From Lutimaribacter degradans (lineage in GTDB: Bacteria; Pseudomonadota; Alphaproteobacteria; Rhodobacterales; Rhodobacteraceae): a stretch of DNA of 64,000 nucleotides. Below, piece by piece: positions 18,234 to 26,909 of this stretch (positions are counted from its first letter, which is position 1; each line of letters starts with the position of its first letter). The DNA is taken from assembly GCF_023703375.1 (NCBI RefSeq), contig NZ_JAMQGO010000007.1, positions 62,001 to 126,000 of the forward strand. Reading direction: 5' to 3'. Position numbers and translations under genes: made by a program. The notes below the pieces were generated by a model, which saw only the letters and a list, made by a program, of their open reading frames with translations, had not been told where the DNA came from and ran no database searches.

Positions 18234-18440
18234 TTACAGCAGACCTTCGCGCTGCGCTTTCTTGCGTGCCAGCTTGCGGGCGCGGCGAATCGCCTCGGCC
18301 TTTTCACGGGCCTTCTTGACCGACGGTTTCTCGAAATGCTGCTTGAGCTTCATTTCGCGGAACACGCCTTCGCGCTGCAGCTTTTTCTTCAGGGCACGAA
18401 GCGCCTGATCGACATTGTTGTCACGAACACTAACCTGCAT
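18234..18440 (-). CDS. rpsU: 30S ribosomal protein S21
   Basis: The 68-residue, strongly basic protein begins [20 protein letters not shown] and is bS21. It joins the small-subunit platform and helps initiation at mRNA start sites. An extended anti-Shine-Dalgarno match (AAGGTGGT) precedes the ATG. It is divergent from the COQ9-family gene, an arrangement conserved enough in alphaproteobacteria to have named that family. Confidence 0.97.
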   Translation of the reverse strand: MQVSVRDNNVDQALRALKKKLQREGVFREMKLKQHFEKPSVKKAREKAEAIRRARKLARKKAQREGLL

Positions 18441-18495
18441 GTGGTTTTCACCACCTTTCTAAGTAAGAGTTGCAATCAGATTTGCAGGAGTTGGC

Positions 18496-18524
18496 CGTAT
18501 AGCAAAGCGCGCCCTACTTGTCTA
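18496..18524 (-). promoter_or_regulatory. Sigma-70-like promoter of rpsU
   Basis: On the minus strand TAGACA (18519-18524) and TATACG (18496-18501) are separated by 17 bases. They lie about 55 bases upstream of the rpsU ATG. This is a good match to the housekeeping consensus, but it is predicted only. Confidence 0.55.
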
Positions 18525-18555
18525 GGGTAACGCACATTGATCGACGGAGTTCCCG

Positions 18556-19239
18556 ATGGAGAATGAAAAGGTTATCGACCAGTTGCTGGATGCCGCCTTG
18601 ATGCATGTGCCCTTCGACGGATGGGGGCAGGCCAGTTTCGACGCGGTAGTGGCCGATTCAGGCGTTGCCCCGGACGTGGCTCGGGCCGTCTGCCCGCGCG
18701 GTGCCGTCGACCTGGCACTTGCCTATCACAAACGCGGCGACGACCAGATGTTGCGCCGCATCCACGACGAAGATTTGAGCGCCCTGCGCTTTCGCGACCG
18801 CGTGGCTGCGGCGGTGCGGTTTCGCATCGAAGCCGCGGAAGACAAGGAAATCGTGCGGCGTGGCACCACACTGTTCGCGTTGCCGCAATACGCAAGCGAC
18901 GGCGCACGGGCGATATGGGGCACGGCCGACAAGATCTGGACCGCGTTGGGCGACCGATCGGACGATGTGAACTGGTATACCAAGCGCACGATTCTTTCAG
19001 GCGTCTACAGCAGCACAGTCCTGTATTGGCTGGGCGACGAAAGCGATGGAAACCAGGCCACCTGGGAGTTTCTTGATCGGCGTATCGACGACGTGATGCA
19101 GTTCGAAAAGGTCAAGGCCAGCTTGCGGGACAATCGCGCCTTCAATACCGTCTTTGCCGGGCCGCTGGCGCTGATCGGCAAGATTCGCGCGCCATCGCGC
19201 GCCGCAGATGATTTGCCCGGGCAATGGCGCAACCGCTGA
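18556..19239 (+). CDS. COQ9 family protein (rpsU-divergent family)
   Basis: The 227-residue protein matches the COQ9/diverge_rpsU family, with WGTADKIWTALGDRSDDVNWYTKR and LSGVYSSTVLYWL as the diagnostic region and a helical, TetR-like N-terminus. In eukaryotes COQ9 binds lipids and assists COQ7 in ubiquinone synthesis. The bacterial role is presumed similar, and the protein probably associates with the membrane. It starts 115 bases from rpsU on the opposite strand. Confidence 0.88.
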   Translation: MENEKVIDQLLDAALMHVPFDGWGQASFDAVVADSGVAPDVARAVCPRGAVDLALAYHKRGDDQMLRRIHDEDLSALRFRDRVAAAVRFRIEAAEDKEIVRRGTTLFALPQYASDGARAIWGTADKIWTALGDRSDDVNWYTKRTILSGVYSSTVLYWLGDESDGNQATWEFLDRRIDDVMQFEKVKASLRDNRAFNTVFAGPLALIGKIRAPSRAADDLPGQWRNR

Positions 19240-19373
19240 CCCGCCCGCCGGCTGGCCGGCCACGCGCCAAACCGTGAAATAGCATCGCCCAAGGGCGACA
19301 CAACGGCATACGTGGCGTTTCCGGTTTCCTGTGCTACGAATCGCGCTGAGCAACATCAAAGGGATCGAACATC

Positions 19374-20357
19374 ATGACCGAAACGATGCGCGCCGTTGAA
19401 ATCAGCGAGCCGGGTGGCCCCGAGGTTCTGAAACCCGTGGAACGCCCCCGCCCTACCCCTGGGCCGGGCGAGGTGGTCATCAAGGTGCACTGGGCAGGCG
19501 TGAACCGCCCCGATGCGTTGCAGCGCGCCGGAAACTATGCCCCGCCACCCAATGCCAGTGACCTGCCCGGGCTTGAAGCATCGGGCGAGATCGCGGCCCT
19601 GGGTGAGGACGTGCATGACTGGAAACTGGGCGACAAGGTTTGCGCGCTGCTTCCCGGTGGTGGGTACGCCGAATACGTGGCAACGCCGGCAGCCCACTGC
19701 CTACCCGTGCCCGAAGGTATGGACATGCGCGAAGCCGCCTGCCTGCCCGAGACATTTTTCACGGTCTGGACCAACGTGTTCATGCGCGGCGGCCTGAAGG
19801 CGGGTGAACGGTTTCTCGTCCATGGCGGGGCCAGCGGCATCGGCACCACCGCCATTCAATTGGCCCGCGAACTGGGTGCGCGCGTCTTTACCACCGTCAG
19901 CAGCCAGGACAAGGCCGCGGCCTGTGCCAAGCTGGGGGCGCATCGCACCATCATCTATAATGACGAGGATTTCGTCGAGGTGATGAAAGAAGAGGGTGGC
20001 GCCGATGTTATCTTGGACATGGTGGGCGGTCTTTACATCCCGCGCAACCTGCGGGCCCTGGCGGATGATGGACGCCTTGTGCAGATCGCGTTTCTGCAGG
20101 GCCCCAAGGTCGAGGTGAACTTGGGCCAATTGATGCGCCGTCGCCTGACCATCACGGGCAGCACGCTGCGGCCGCAAAGCGACTTGGCAAAAGCCGAAAT
20201 TGCCGAAGTGTTACGTCAGAAAGTCTGGCCATTGTTGAGTGCGGGCAAGATTGCGCCGGTGATGGACAGCGAATTTCCATTGGACAAGGCCTCCCAGGCC
20301 CATGCACGGATGGAAGAAAGCAAGCATATCGGAAAGATCGTGCTTAAAGTGGTGTAA
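19374..20357 (+). CDS. NAD(P)H-quinone oxidoreductase, PIG3-type MDR family
   Basis: The 327-residue protein is a zinc-free medium-chain dehydrogenase/reductase. It has the N-terminal GroES-like fold (PGPGEVVIKVHWAGVNRPDAL) and the nucleotide motif HGGASGIGTTAIQLA. It is most like the PIG3 quinone reductases that use NADPH to reduce quinones. A strong terminator follows. Confidence 0.9.
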   Translation: MTETMRAVEISEPGGPEVLKPVERPRPTPGPGEVVIKVHWAGVNRPDALQRAGNYAPPPNASDLPGLEASGEIAALGEDVHDWKLGDKVCALLPGGGYAEYVATPAAHCLPVPEGMDMREAACLPETFFTVWTNVFMRGGLKAGERFLVHGGASGIGTTAIQLARELGARVFTTVSSQDKAAACAKLGAHRTIIYNDEDFVEVMKEEGGADVILDMVGGLYIPRNLRALADDGRLVQIAFLQGPKVEVNLGQLMRRRLTITGSTLRPQSDLAKAEIAEVLRQKVWPLLSAGKIAPVMDSEFPLDKASQAHARMEESKHIGKIVLKVV

Positions 20358-20388
20358 CCACATTCTTTCGGAATTGGCATTCGTTTGC

Positions 20389-20420
20389 AGCCCCGCCATT
20401 TGGCGGGGCTTTCATTTTTT
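20389..20420 (+). terminator. Intrinsic terminator of the quinone reductase gene
   Basis: A perfect 9-bp stem (agccccgcc / ggcggggct) with an ATTT loop is followed by TTCATTTTTT. It lies 32 bases after the stop codon. Confidence 0.9.
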
Positions 20421-20447
20421 GGGAAATGCCCTATATATTGTAGACGG

Positions 20448-20473
20448 TTCGAATTACGGTTTGGCAATTCGAA
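20448..20473. promoter_or_regulatory. Inverted repeat TTCGAATT-N10-AATTCGAA upstream of the H-NS-like gene
   Basis: The arms are at 20448-20455 and 20466-20473, and each is internally near-palindromic (TTCGAA). They lie in the AT-rich leader about 100 bases before the H-NS-like start, just after a TATATA stretch at 20432-20438. The position suggests an operator, possibly autoregulatory, but this is inference. Confidence 0.45.
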
Positions 20474-20574
20474 ATAAAGTGCAGTACGAAACTTTATCCA
20501 ATCACTCATGGATATCGGCCAATAATATTCAATTCGGCCATCGCCCGCAGGGGCATCAGCAAACGGAAGATGCG

Positions 20575-20886
20575 ATGAAATTCAATCTTGATGACATGTC
20601 TCTGGACGAGCTTCGCGCGTTGCGTAAGCAGGTCGACCGCACCATCGACACCTACAAGGAGCGCCAGCGCCAGAAGGCATTGGCAGAACTGGAAGAAAAA
20701 GCAAAGGCAATGGGCTTTACCCTTAATGAGCTTATCGGCGGGAAAAAGGCACGCCGTAGTTCGGGTATTCCCAAATACCGCCATCCAGATGACCCCATGA
20801 CCACATGGACGGGTCGCGGCCGCCGCCCAGACTGGGTGAAAGAGGCCCTTGCCAACGGTAAGTCTCTGGACGACTTGCTGATCTGA
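20575..20886 (+). CDS. H-NS family nucleoid protein (HvrA-like)
   Basis: The 103-residue protein has an N-terminal coiled-coil region (residues about 5-45: LDELRALRKQVDRTIDTYKE) and the C-terminal H-NS DNA-binding core TWTGRGRRPDWVKEAL. HvrA in Rhodobacter is a trans-acting regulator of photosynthesis genes of this type. It binds AT-rich DNA and may silence genes. The start has GGAAG upstream and gives the family N-terminus. The leader is unusually AT-rich for the window. Confidence 0.88.
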   Translation: MKFNLDDMSLDELRALRKQVDRTIDTYKERQRQKALAELEEKAKAMGFTLNELIGGKKARRSSGIPKYRHPDDPMTTWTGRGRRPDWVKEALANGKSLDDLLI

Positions 20887-20891
20887 TACCG

Positions 20892-20928
20892 AATTGGCCG
20901 GGGTAAATTGCCTCGGTCAATTTAATTT
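20892..20928 (+). terminator. Probable terminator after the H-NS-like gene
   Basis: A 9-bp stem (aattggccg / cggtcaatt, one G-U pair) with a 13-base loop is followed by TAATTTCT. It sits just after the stop codon, between convergent genes. The long loop weakens the call. Confidence 0.4.
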
Positions 20929-20964
20929 CTCGCGAAAGTTTTATTTTCGTGACGGAACAGCACG

Positions 20965-21615
20965 TCAGTTTTCGATTTGGCGGATTGGATCGAAAACCGC
21001 ATTACCCAGCGTGCAATCGCGCACCACGTCGCGCCCGCACGGCACTGGGTCAAGGTCTTTCGACAGGCAGAGCCGAGCCTCTTGAATTCGGCCTTCAGAA
21101 CAGGTGATGGTCAACATGTCAGGTTCCCATCCCGGGTTGGCCTCGAGAAACGCCTGCTCGACCACTTGCGCTGGCAGTCGAACGGGCTTGGTCAGTTTTC
21201 GGAACACCGCCGGTCGGTTCACCGCTTCAAAGGCCCGGCGCGCAGTTGCGTAATAGTCAGACGCCGTCAGCCCCGAGCAGGTTCCGTGCTTTTTCCACTG
21301 ATACCAGGCCAGCCCGCTGGTTCCCATGATATTGGCCATATCGCGCGTCATGGCGCGAGTGGGCTGTGGGTAGGGACTGTGGCAATGCGACGGCCAGCCC
21401 GTTTGATATTGCGGCCACAAACCGTGCAGTATCCAGCCGAAATCGCGCGACGCATCGCATTGCGATGAATTGCGCGCGTCTCCCTCGAGCGCGCACCAGT
21501 TTGGCGACCAACTGAGCGACAGAACGTAATAGTCGAATTCGCCAGCATGATCGTTTTCTGCGGCCACTGGCAGCGCCCTGCCGATCAGCACGCACAGAAT
21601 AACAACCCAGCGCAT
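20965..21615 (-). CDS. Ribonuclease T2 family protein, secreted
   Basis: The 216-residue protein has a signal peptide (residues 1 to about 20, ending PVAA) and both catalytic segments of RNase T2: WILHGLWPQ and YQWKKHGTC. Several cysteines suit periplasmic disulfides. It would cut RNA non-specifically in the periplasm or outside the cell, for nutrient scavenging or RNA turnover. It ends convergent with the H-NS-like gene. Confidence 0.9.
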   Translation of the reverse strand: MRWVVILCVLIGRALPVAAENDHAGEFDYYVLSLSWSPNWCALEGDARNSSQCDASRDFGWILHGLWPQYQTGWPSHCHSPYPQPTRAMTRDMANIMGTSGLAWYQWKKHGTCSGLTASDYYATARRAFEAVNRPAVFRKLTKPVRLPAQVVEQAFLEANPGWEPDMLTITCSEGRIQEARLCLSKDLDPVPCGRDVVRDCTLGNAVFDPIRQIEN

Positions 21616-21739
21616 TCACTCTTTCCTTATCCGGTTTGCGCCACTATACAGGCGCCAAGTTCCCCAACAATGGAAACCCGCCCTTCCCCGGGCAGCCGTT
21701 TTCCGGCAACGGGAAAGATTTGAGTTCAGGAGAGCCGAG

Positions 21740-22483
21740 ATGAACAAACCGATCATGGCAAAGGCAACCGCCGTCTGGCTGGTCGACAATACCACGCTGA
21801 CCTTCAAGCAAATCGCCGATTTCACCGGCATGCACGAGCTTGAGGTACAGGGCATCGCCGATGGCGATGTTGCCACCGGCGTAAAGGGCTTTGATCCGAT
21901 TGCCAACAACCAGCTTGACCAGGACGAGATCACCAAGGGTGAAGCAGATCCGTTGTACACTCTGAAACTAAAGCATAACCCGGCCGCCGTGGGCGAAGAA
22001 AAACGCCGCGGTCCGCGCTATACGCCGCTGTCCAAACGCCAGGATCGGCCCAACGCGATCCTGTGGCTGGTCAAGTTCCACCCCGAACTGACCGATAGCC
22101 AGATTTCCAAGCTGGTCGGGACCACCAAGCCGACGATCCAGTCGATCCGTGAACGCACGCACTGGAATATCGCGAACATGCAGCCGATCGACCCGGTTGC
22201 CCTGGGCCTGTGCAAGCAATCCGAACTGGATACCATTGTGCAGAAGGCTGCGGAAAAGCGGGCCAAGGCAGGCGAAACGATGGACGACGATGCGCGCCGC
22301 AAGCTGCTGTCGACCGAACAATCGCTGGAAATGGATGAAAGCCCGCGCGTGCCGACCGCCATTGAAGGCCTGGAAACCTTCAGCCTCAGGGATGATGACG
22401 AAAAAGAAGACCCCATTCCCGATGCGGACAGCTTTTTCAACCTGCCCGACGACGATGACGATGATGAGGATGAAAAATCCTGA
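21740..22483 (+). CDS. trcR: DUF1013 protein, cell cycle transcriptional regulator TrcR
   Basis: The 247-residue protein has two helix-turn-helix-like segments, LTFKQIADFTGMHELEVQGIA and LTDSQISKLVGTTKPTIQSIR. Its acidic, low-complexity C-terminal tail ends in a run of Asp. It belongs to the alphaproteobacterial DUF1013 family known as TrcR, linked to cell-cycle transcription. A RBS (AGGAGAG) precedes the ATG, and a strong terminator follows. Confidence 0.85.
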   Translation: MNKPIMAKATAVWLVDNTTLTFKQIADFTGMHELEVQGIADGDVATGVKGFDPIANNQLDQDEITKGEADPLYTLKLKHNPAAVGEEKRRGPRYTPLSKRQDRPNAILWLVKFHPELTDSQISKLVGTTKPTIQSIRERTHWNIANMQPIDPVALGLCKQSELDTIVQKAAEKRAKAGETMDDDARRKLLSTEQSLEMDESPRVPTAIEGLETFSLRDDDEKEDPIPDADSFFNLPDDDDDDEDEKS

Positions 22484-22508
22484 TCATTCGCTCTTTTGCA
22501 ACGAAGGC

Positions 22509-22540
22509 AGGCCCGATCCGACGGATCGGGCCTTTTCTTT
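22509..22540 (+). terminator. Intrinsic terminator of trcR
   Basis: A perfect 11-bp stem (aggcccgatcc / ggatcgggcct) with a GAC loop is followed by TTTCTTT. It lies between trcR and the convergent recR end. Confidence 0.9.
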
Positions 22541-22566
22541 GACGCCATCGTCGGGCCGTGTCACCG

Positions 22567-23160
22567 CTAGAACGATTTTCGCGCGTTGAGCGCGGCAGCG
22601 ATCGTGCCGTCGTCAAGGTAATCAAGCTCGCCGCCGATGGGCACGCCCTGCGCCAATGAACTCAGGCTCACGCGGCCTTCAAGCTGGTCGGCGATGTAAT
22701 GGGCCGTTGTCTGGCCGTCGATGGTGGCATTCAATGCCAGGATCACCTCGGTCACCGATTCCGCATCGACCCGGTCGATCAGCTTGGGGATACGCAGTTG
22801 TTCGGGGCCCACCTGGTCAAGTGCGCTGAGCGTGCCGCCAAGAACATGATACCGCCCCTTGAACACCTGGCCCCGCTCCATCGCCCACAAGTCAGCCACG
22901 TCCTCGACCACGCAGATCTGGCCATTGCCGCGTTTTTCGCTGGCGCAGATGTCGCAGATGTCGGTGGTGCCCACGTTGCCGCAATTCAGGCACTCGCGTG
23001 CAGTGGCAGCGACCTGCCCCATGAGATCGGCCAGGGGCTGCATCAACAGCGCGCGCTTGCGAATGAGGTGCAGCACCGCCCGCCGAGCCGAGCGCGGCCC
23101 AAGCCCGGGCAGCTTGGCCATGGCGTCGATCAACGCTTCGATATCGCGGGTGGAATTCAT
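22567..23160 (-). CDS. recR: Recombination mediator protein RecR
   Basis: The 197-residue protein has the helix-hairpin-helix ([18 protein letters not shown]), the Cys4 zinc finger ([16 protein letters not shown]) and a Toprim domain ([12 protein letters not shown]). With RecO it loads RecA at gaps during recombinational repair. It is the last gene of dnaX-ybaB-recR, a conserved bacterial order. A GC-rich repeat fills part of the 79-base gap to ybaB. Confidence 0.95.
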   Translation of the reverse strand: MNSTRDIEALIDAMAKLPGLGPRSARRAVLHLIRKRALLMQPLADLMGQVAATARECLNCGNVGTTDICDICASEKRGNGQICVVEDVADLWAMERGQVFKGRYHVLGGTLSALDQVGPEQLRIPKLIDRVDAESVTEVILALNATIDGQTTAHYIADQLEGRVSLSSLAQGVPIGGELDYLDDGTIAAALNARKSF

Positions 23161-23190
23161 GGCGCGGCGCCCGGTTCAAAGGGCAGAAGC

Positions 23191-23238
23191 GAGGGGCCAG
23201 CCCCTCGCGCTCCCCGGGGTATTTAAAGCAAGAGGAAG
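23191..23238 (+). repeat. GC-rich palindromic intergenic repeat, copy B
   Basis: It consists of a hairpin gaggggccagcccctc (23191-23206), then ctccccggggtatttaaagc and AGAGGAAG. The tail matches copy A (minus strand, 5017-5044) in the CCCGGG-TATTT block and the terminal AGAGGAAG. It lies between ybaB and recR. Confidence 0.6.
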
Positions 23239-23239
23239 A

Positions 23240-23584
23240 TCAGAAGGGAAGGTTCATGTCCTTGGGCAGACCCAGCTCTTCGGTCAGCTTGGACATTTCC
23301 TGTTGCGCGCGTTCGGCGGCCTTGGCCTGGGCATCCTTGATCGCGGCCAGGATCAGGTCTTCGACCACTTCCTTGTCATCGCCATTGAAGATCGAAGGGT
23401 CGATATCCAGGCCCTTGAGCTCGCCCTTGGCGGTGCAGCTAGCCTTGACCAAACCGGTTCCGGCTTCGCCCTCGACCATCATGGTGGCCAGTTCCTCTTG
23501 CAGCTCGGCCATGCGGGTTTGCATCTGCTGCGCTTTCTTCATCATCCCGGCCATATCGCCAAGACCGCCCAAACCTTTCAGCAT
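23240..23584 (-). CDS. ybaB: YbaB/EbfC family nucleoid-associated protein
   Basis: The 114-residue protein matches YbaB/EbfC (MKKAQQMQTRMAELQEEL, LKGLDIDPSIF, and a C-terminal AKAAERAQQEMSKLTEELG). It is a small dimeric DNA-binding protein of the nucleoid. The start MLKGLGG at 23584 gives the family N-terminus; the longer frame adds unrelated residues. It lies between dnaX and recR. Confidence 0.93.
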   Translation of the reverse strand: MLKGLGGLGDMAGMMKKAQQMQTRMAELQEELATMMVEGEAGTGLVKASCTAKGELKGLDIDPSIFNGDDKEVVEDLILAAIKDAQAKAAERAQQEMSKLTEELGLPKDMNLPF

Positions 23585-23686
23585 CTCATATCTCCTGACT
23601 GGTGCGGCGCAGGGGCACCGCCTTTCCTTCACATATCGCAACGCTTGCCCGCTTGAACAAGTAGGGCGGCCGCGCGAAACGGCGGC

Positions 23687-25456
23687 TCAATTCTCTTCGA
23701 AGGGGTCCCATTCGTCTTCGACCTCGGCCAATGCGTCAACCTGCGCGGCGGCCTGTTTTTCCTCCGGCGTGCGGATCTGGGTGATGCGCGCCTCGGGAAA
23801 GCGGGCCAGGACAGCCTGCACCATCGGATGTGCCTCGGCCTGCCGGCGCAGCTTGAGCGCGGCGGCGTCGCGGCGTGCCGCGATGGTCTCGGCGCCGCCC
23901 TCGTTCACCAGAGTGACGGCCCACCGATTGCCCGTCCAGCGTTGCAGCGCGCTGCCAAGGCGTTGCGCCAGGTCTTGGGGCGACCGCTCGGTCGGGACGA
24001 ACTCGATCCGGCCGGGGCGATAACTGGCCAGTTGCACGCAGGTTTCAACCTCGACCAGCAGCTTCACATCGCGATTGGCGCGGATCAGCTCGACCACGTG
24101 ATCAAAGCTGGGAAACCGCGCAAGCGCATGCTCGGCATCCTGGGCCAGCGCCACCACGGACCCCGCGCCGCCATGGGCATGGGGCCCAGCGCCACTGCCA
24201 TGGGTCGGTGCGGGTGCGCCTTGCGCCGGCGTTGACTGACCGCCACCATGCCCGGCCGTGGCACCGCCACCGGGGCCGGGTGCGGAGGGCGGGGCATCTT
24301 TCAGCTTGCGCACCAGCTCTTCGGGGCTGGGAAGCTCGGCCACATGTGTCAGGCGGATCACGGCCATTTCCGCGGCCATCATGGCATTGGGGGCCGCCGC
24401 GACCTCGTCCAGCGCCTTTAGCAACATCTGCCAACTGCGGCTGAGCACGCGCATCGGCAGCGCATCGGCCATGGATTGACCGCGGGCACGTTCATCGGGG
24501 CTGACGGTCGGGTCGTCGGTGGCCTCAGGGGTGATCTTGACCACGGAGATCCAGTGCGTGATCTCGGCCAGGTCGCGCAGCACTGCCAGCGGGTCGGCCC
24601 CGTCGGCATATTGCGCGCCAAGCTCGGACAGGGCGCCGGCAGCGTCGCCCTTCATGATCATGTCGAAAAGATCCATCACCCGGCCGCGATCGGCCAGGCC
24701 CAGCATCGCGCGCACCTGGTCGGCGGTGGTTTCGCCCGCCCCGTGCGAAATCGCCTGGTCCAGAAGGGAGGTCGCATCGCGTGCCGAGCCTTCGGCCGCG
24801 CGGGTGATCAGCGCAAGCGCGTCATCGGCGATCTGCGCGCCCTCGGCATCGGCGATCCGGCGCAGCAGGCCAATCATCACCTCGGGTTCGATCCGGCGCA
24901 GGTCGAACCGCTGGCACCGGGAAAGCACGGTGACAGGCACCTTGCGAATCTCGGTCGTGGCAAAGATGAATTTCACATGTGCCGGCGGCTCTTCCAGTGT
25001 CTTGAGCAGCGCGTTGAACGCGCTGGTTGACAGCATGTGAACCTCGTCGATGATGTAGATCTTGTAGCGAGCACTGGCCGCGCGGTAATGCACGCTGTCG
25101 ATGATCTCGCGGATGTCGCCCACGCCGGTGCGGGATGCGGCGTCCATCTCCATCACGTCGACATGGCGGCCTTCCATGATGGCCACGCAATGTTCGCATT
25201 GGCCGCAAGGGTCGGTGGTGGGGCCACCATTTCCGTCAGGGCCGATGCAATTCATGCCCTTGGCAATGATGCGCGCGGTTGTGGTTTTGCCGGTTCCGCG
25301 AATGCCCGTCATGATGAAGGCCTGCGCGATGCGGTCGGCCGCGAAGGCGTTTTTCAGGGTGCGCACCATCGCATCCTGGCCTACCAGGTCGGCAAAGGTT
25401 TCAGGCCGGTATTTTCGGGCCAGCACCTGATAAACCTGATTCTCGGTATCGCTCAT
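23687..25456 (-). CDS. dnaX: DNA polymerase III subunit gamma/tau
   Basis: The 589-residue clamp-loader subunit has Walker A GIRGTGKT (residues 51-58), a Cys-rich zinc module with CGQCEHC, Walker B IIDEVHMLS and the sensor region SRCQRFDLRR. A Gly/Pro/His-rich linker follows near residue 430, then a tau-like C-terminus ending WDPFEEN. I see no A-rich slippery heptamer, so a programmed short gamma form is not evident. MSDTENQVYQVLARKYRP fixes the start; the longer in-frame ORF to 25831 has no family match. Confidence 0.95.
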   Translation of the reverse strand: MSDTENQVYQVLARKYRPETFADLVGQDAMVRTLKNAFAADRIAQAFIMTGIRGTGKTTTARIIAKGMNCIGPDGNGGPTTDPCGQCEHCVAIMEGRHVDVMEMDAASRTGVGDIREIIDSVHYRAASARYKIYIIDEVHMLSTSAFNALLKTLEEPPAHVKFIFATTEIRKVPVTVLSRCQRFDLRRIEPEVMIGLLRRIADAEGAQIADDALALITRAAEGSARDATSLLDQAISHGAGETTADQVRAMLGLADRGRVMDLFDMIMKGDAAGALSELGAQYADGADPLAVLRDLAEITHWISVVKITPEATDDPTVSPDERARGQSMADALPMRVLSRSWQMLLKALDEVAAAPNAMMAAEMAVIRLTHVAELPSPEELVRKLKDAPPSAPGPGGGATAGHGGGQSTPAQGAPAPTHGSGAGPHAHGGAGSVVALAQDAEHALARFPSFDHVVELIRANRDVKLLVEVETCVQLASYRPGRIEFVPTERSPQDLAQRLGSALQRWTGNRWAVTLVNEGGAETIAARRDAAALKLRRQAEAHPMVQAVLARFPEARITQIRTPEEKQAAAQVDALAEVEDEWDPFEEN

Positions 25457-25854
25457 GCCAATGGCCCCGGGGTGTGTTCTGGTTCGACGCGGCCAAGGTA
25501 GTGCCCGGCACGCCCAAGGTCCACCTTCGATCTTTGCGAACGGGCCCGCTGCGCCGAACCCGGCGGGGTGACCCGCAATCACCGGCCCTAGCGTGCCCCC
25601 GTTGCACCTGTGCGGGCGATTCCGGGCGCATTTCCCCTTGCAAGCTTGCCAGATTGCACCGTTTCGATAACCTGCCATCAAGGATGCGCGGATGCTTGGC
25701 CGCGCACACATGGCTGCGGGGGATGCCATGCAGTGGGGGGTGCCATGCGCATGAATGAAACGGGGCTTGCCACTGTTTGCAGATGGGCCACCGACATATC
25801 GGTTGGCCACGCGCGGGCCCGCGCGCCACATGCACCGCGAAAGGGGCTTGAACA
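25457..25854. other. 398-base spacer upstream of dnaX without a recognisable gene
   Basis: The region between dnaX and the phosphatase holds in-frame extensions of both genes but no family match. Short stems are present (for example ggtga/tcacc near 25577-25593). The dnaX promoter must lie here. I looked for the SRP RNA, often near dnaX, and did not find its conserved GGAAGG-type loop. Three ATG-rich segments (25725-25760) could hold a leader peptide, but nothing supports one. Confidence 0.4.
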
Positions 25855-26370
25855 GTGAGCCAGATGGTCATCCATGCGTTGCCGGTGGCCGGTGGCATCC
25901 TGGCGATCTGCCCGATGCCTGGCCTTGATGGCGACCATGCCGCCGATATCGAGCATATGCGCGAATGGCAGCCGGCACTTGTGTTGACGCTGGTGACCAA
26001 GACCGAGCTGGTCAATCTCGGTGCCGAGGGGTTGGGCCAGAAGATGCAGGATAGCGGCAGCCGCTGGTTTCACATCCCGATCGAGGACATGGGCATCCCC
26101 GACAAACAAACCGCCGATCGCTGGCCCGAGGTCAGCCGCCTTGCCCTTTCTGCGTTGCGGGGGGGCGGGCGCGTTCTGGTGCATTGCCACGGTGGCTGCG
26201 GGCGTTCGGGCATGATCGCGCTCAGGTTGATGTGCGAAGCGGGCGAAGACCCGGCCGCCGCGCTGGAACGTCTGCGTCACGTTCGGCCCTGCGCGGTCGA
26301 GACCGAGGCACAGATGGAATGGGCCGTGCGGGTGCGGCCGCCGGAATTCGTGCATCGCCACAATGCGTGA
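25855..26370 (+). CDS. Cysteine-based protein phosphatase, CDKN3/dual-specificity-like
   Basis: The 171-residue protein carries the tyrosine-phosphatase P-loop [10 protein letters not shown] (HCx5R) and an upstream general-acid segment [10 protein letters not shown]. The PTP fold resembles KAP/CDKN3. The start is a GTG at 25855; the first residues [13 protein letters not shown] fit the fold. The substrate is unknown. The msrB start lies about 90 bases downstream on the same strand. Confidence 0.8.
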   Translation: MSQMVIHALPVAGGILAICPMPGLDGDHAADIEHMREWQPALVLTLVTKTELVNLGAEGLGQKMQDSGSRWFHIPIEDMGIPDKQTADRWPEVSRLALSALRGGGRVLVHCHGGCGRSGMIALRLMCEAGEDPAAALERLRHVRPCAVETEAQMEWAVRVRPPEFVHRHNA

Positions 26371-26459
26371 CAGGATCATCACCACCGCGCGACCATCCTT
26401 GGCAAAACCGCTGTCATGCCCCATTTGATGTTCTGTGCACAGGAACGGAAGAGGCCGCA

Positions 26460-26909
26460 ATGACCACGTATGAAAAATCACCCGATGCCATCGCGACGCT
26501 CAGCCCCGAGGAATACCGGGTCACGCAGGAAAACGGCACCGAGCGGCCGGGGACGGGCAAGTACCTAAACAACAAGGCGCCGGGGATCTACGTTGATATC
26601 GTCTCGGGCGAGCCATTGTTCGCCAGCGCGGCGAAATACGAATCGGGCTGCGGATGGCCCAGTTTCGTTAAACCGATCGAACCTGACAACGTGGTCGAGC
26701 TGACCGATGCCAGCCACGGCATGGTCCGCACCGAAGTGCGCTCTCGCCACGGCGACAGCCACCTTGGGCACGTATTCCCCGACGGGCCGCCCGAGCGGGG
26801 CGGGCTGCGCTATTGCATAAACTCGGCCAGCTTGCGGTTCATTCATCGCGATGACATGGATGCCGAAGGCTACGGCAAATATATCGACCAAGTGGAGGAC
26901 GTGACATGA
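26460..26909 (+). CDS. msrB: Peptide-methionine (R)-S-oxide reductase MsrB, zinc-free type
   Basis: The 149-residue protein has the MsrB core ESGCGWPSF, the His-rich SHLGHVF and the catalytic Cys in [11 protein letters not shown]. Both zinc-binding CxxC pairs of E. coli MsrB are absent ([10 protein letters not shown] and [11 protein letters not shown] at those places), so this is a zinc-free form. It repairs methionine-R-sulfoxide in proteins using thioredoxin. The stop overlaps msrA as ATGA. Confidence 0.93.
   Translation: MTTYEKSPDAIATLSPEEYRVTQENGTERPGTGKYLNNKAPGIYVDIVSGEPLFASAAKYESGCGWPSFVKPIEPDNVVELTDASHGMVRTEVRSRHGDSHLGHVFPDGPPERGGLRYCINSASLRFIHRDDMDAEGYGKYIDQVEDVT

Noticed and set aside
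23687-25456. Programmed -1 frameshift in dnaX giving a short gamma form
   Set aside because: No A-rich slippery heptamer was found in the linker region.
25480-25640. Possible SRP (4.5S) RNA near dnaX
   Set aside because: The conserved SRP apical loop (GGAAGG-type with AGCAGCC) is not present on either strand.
25457-25831. N-terminal extension of DnaX by about 125 residues
   Set aside because: The family start is MSDTENQVYQ at 25456. The extension is low-complexity translation of the spacer.
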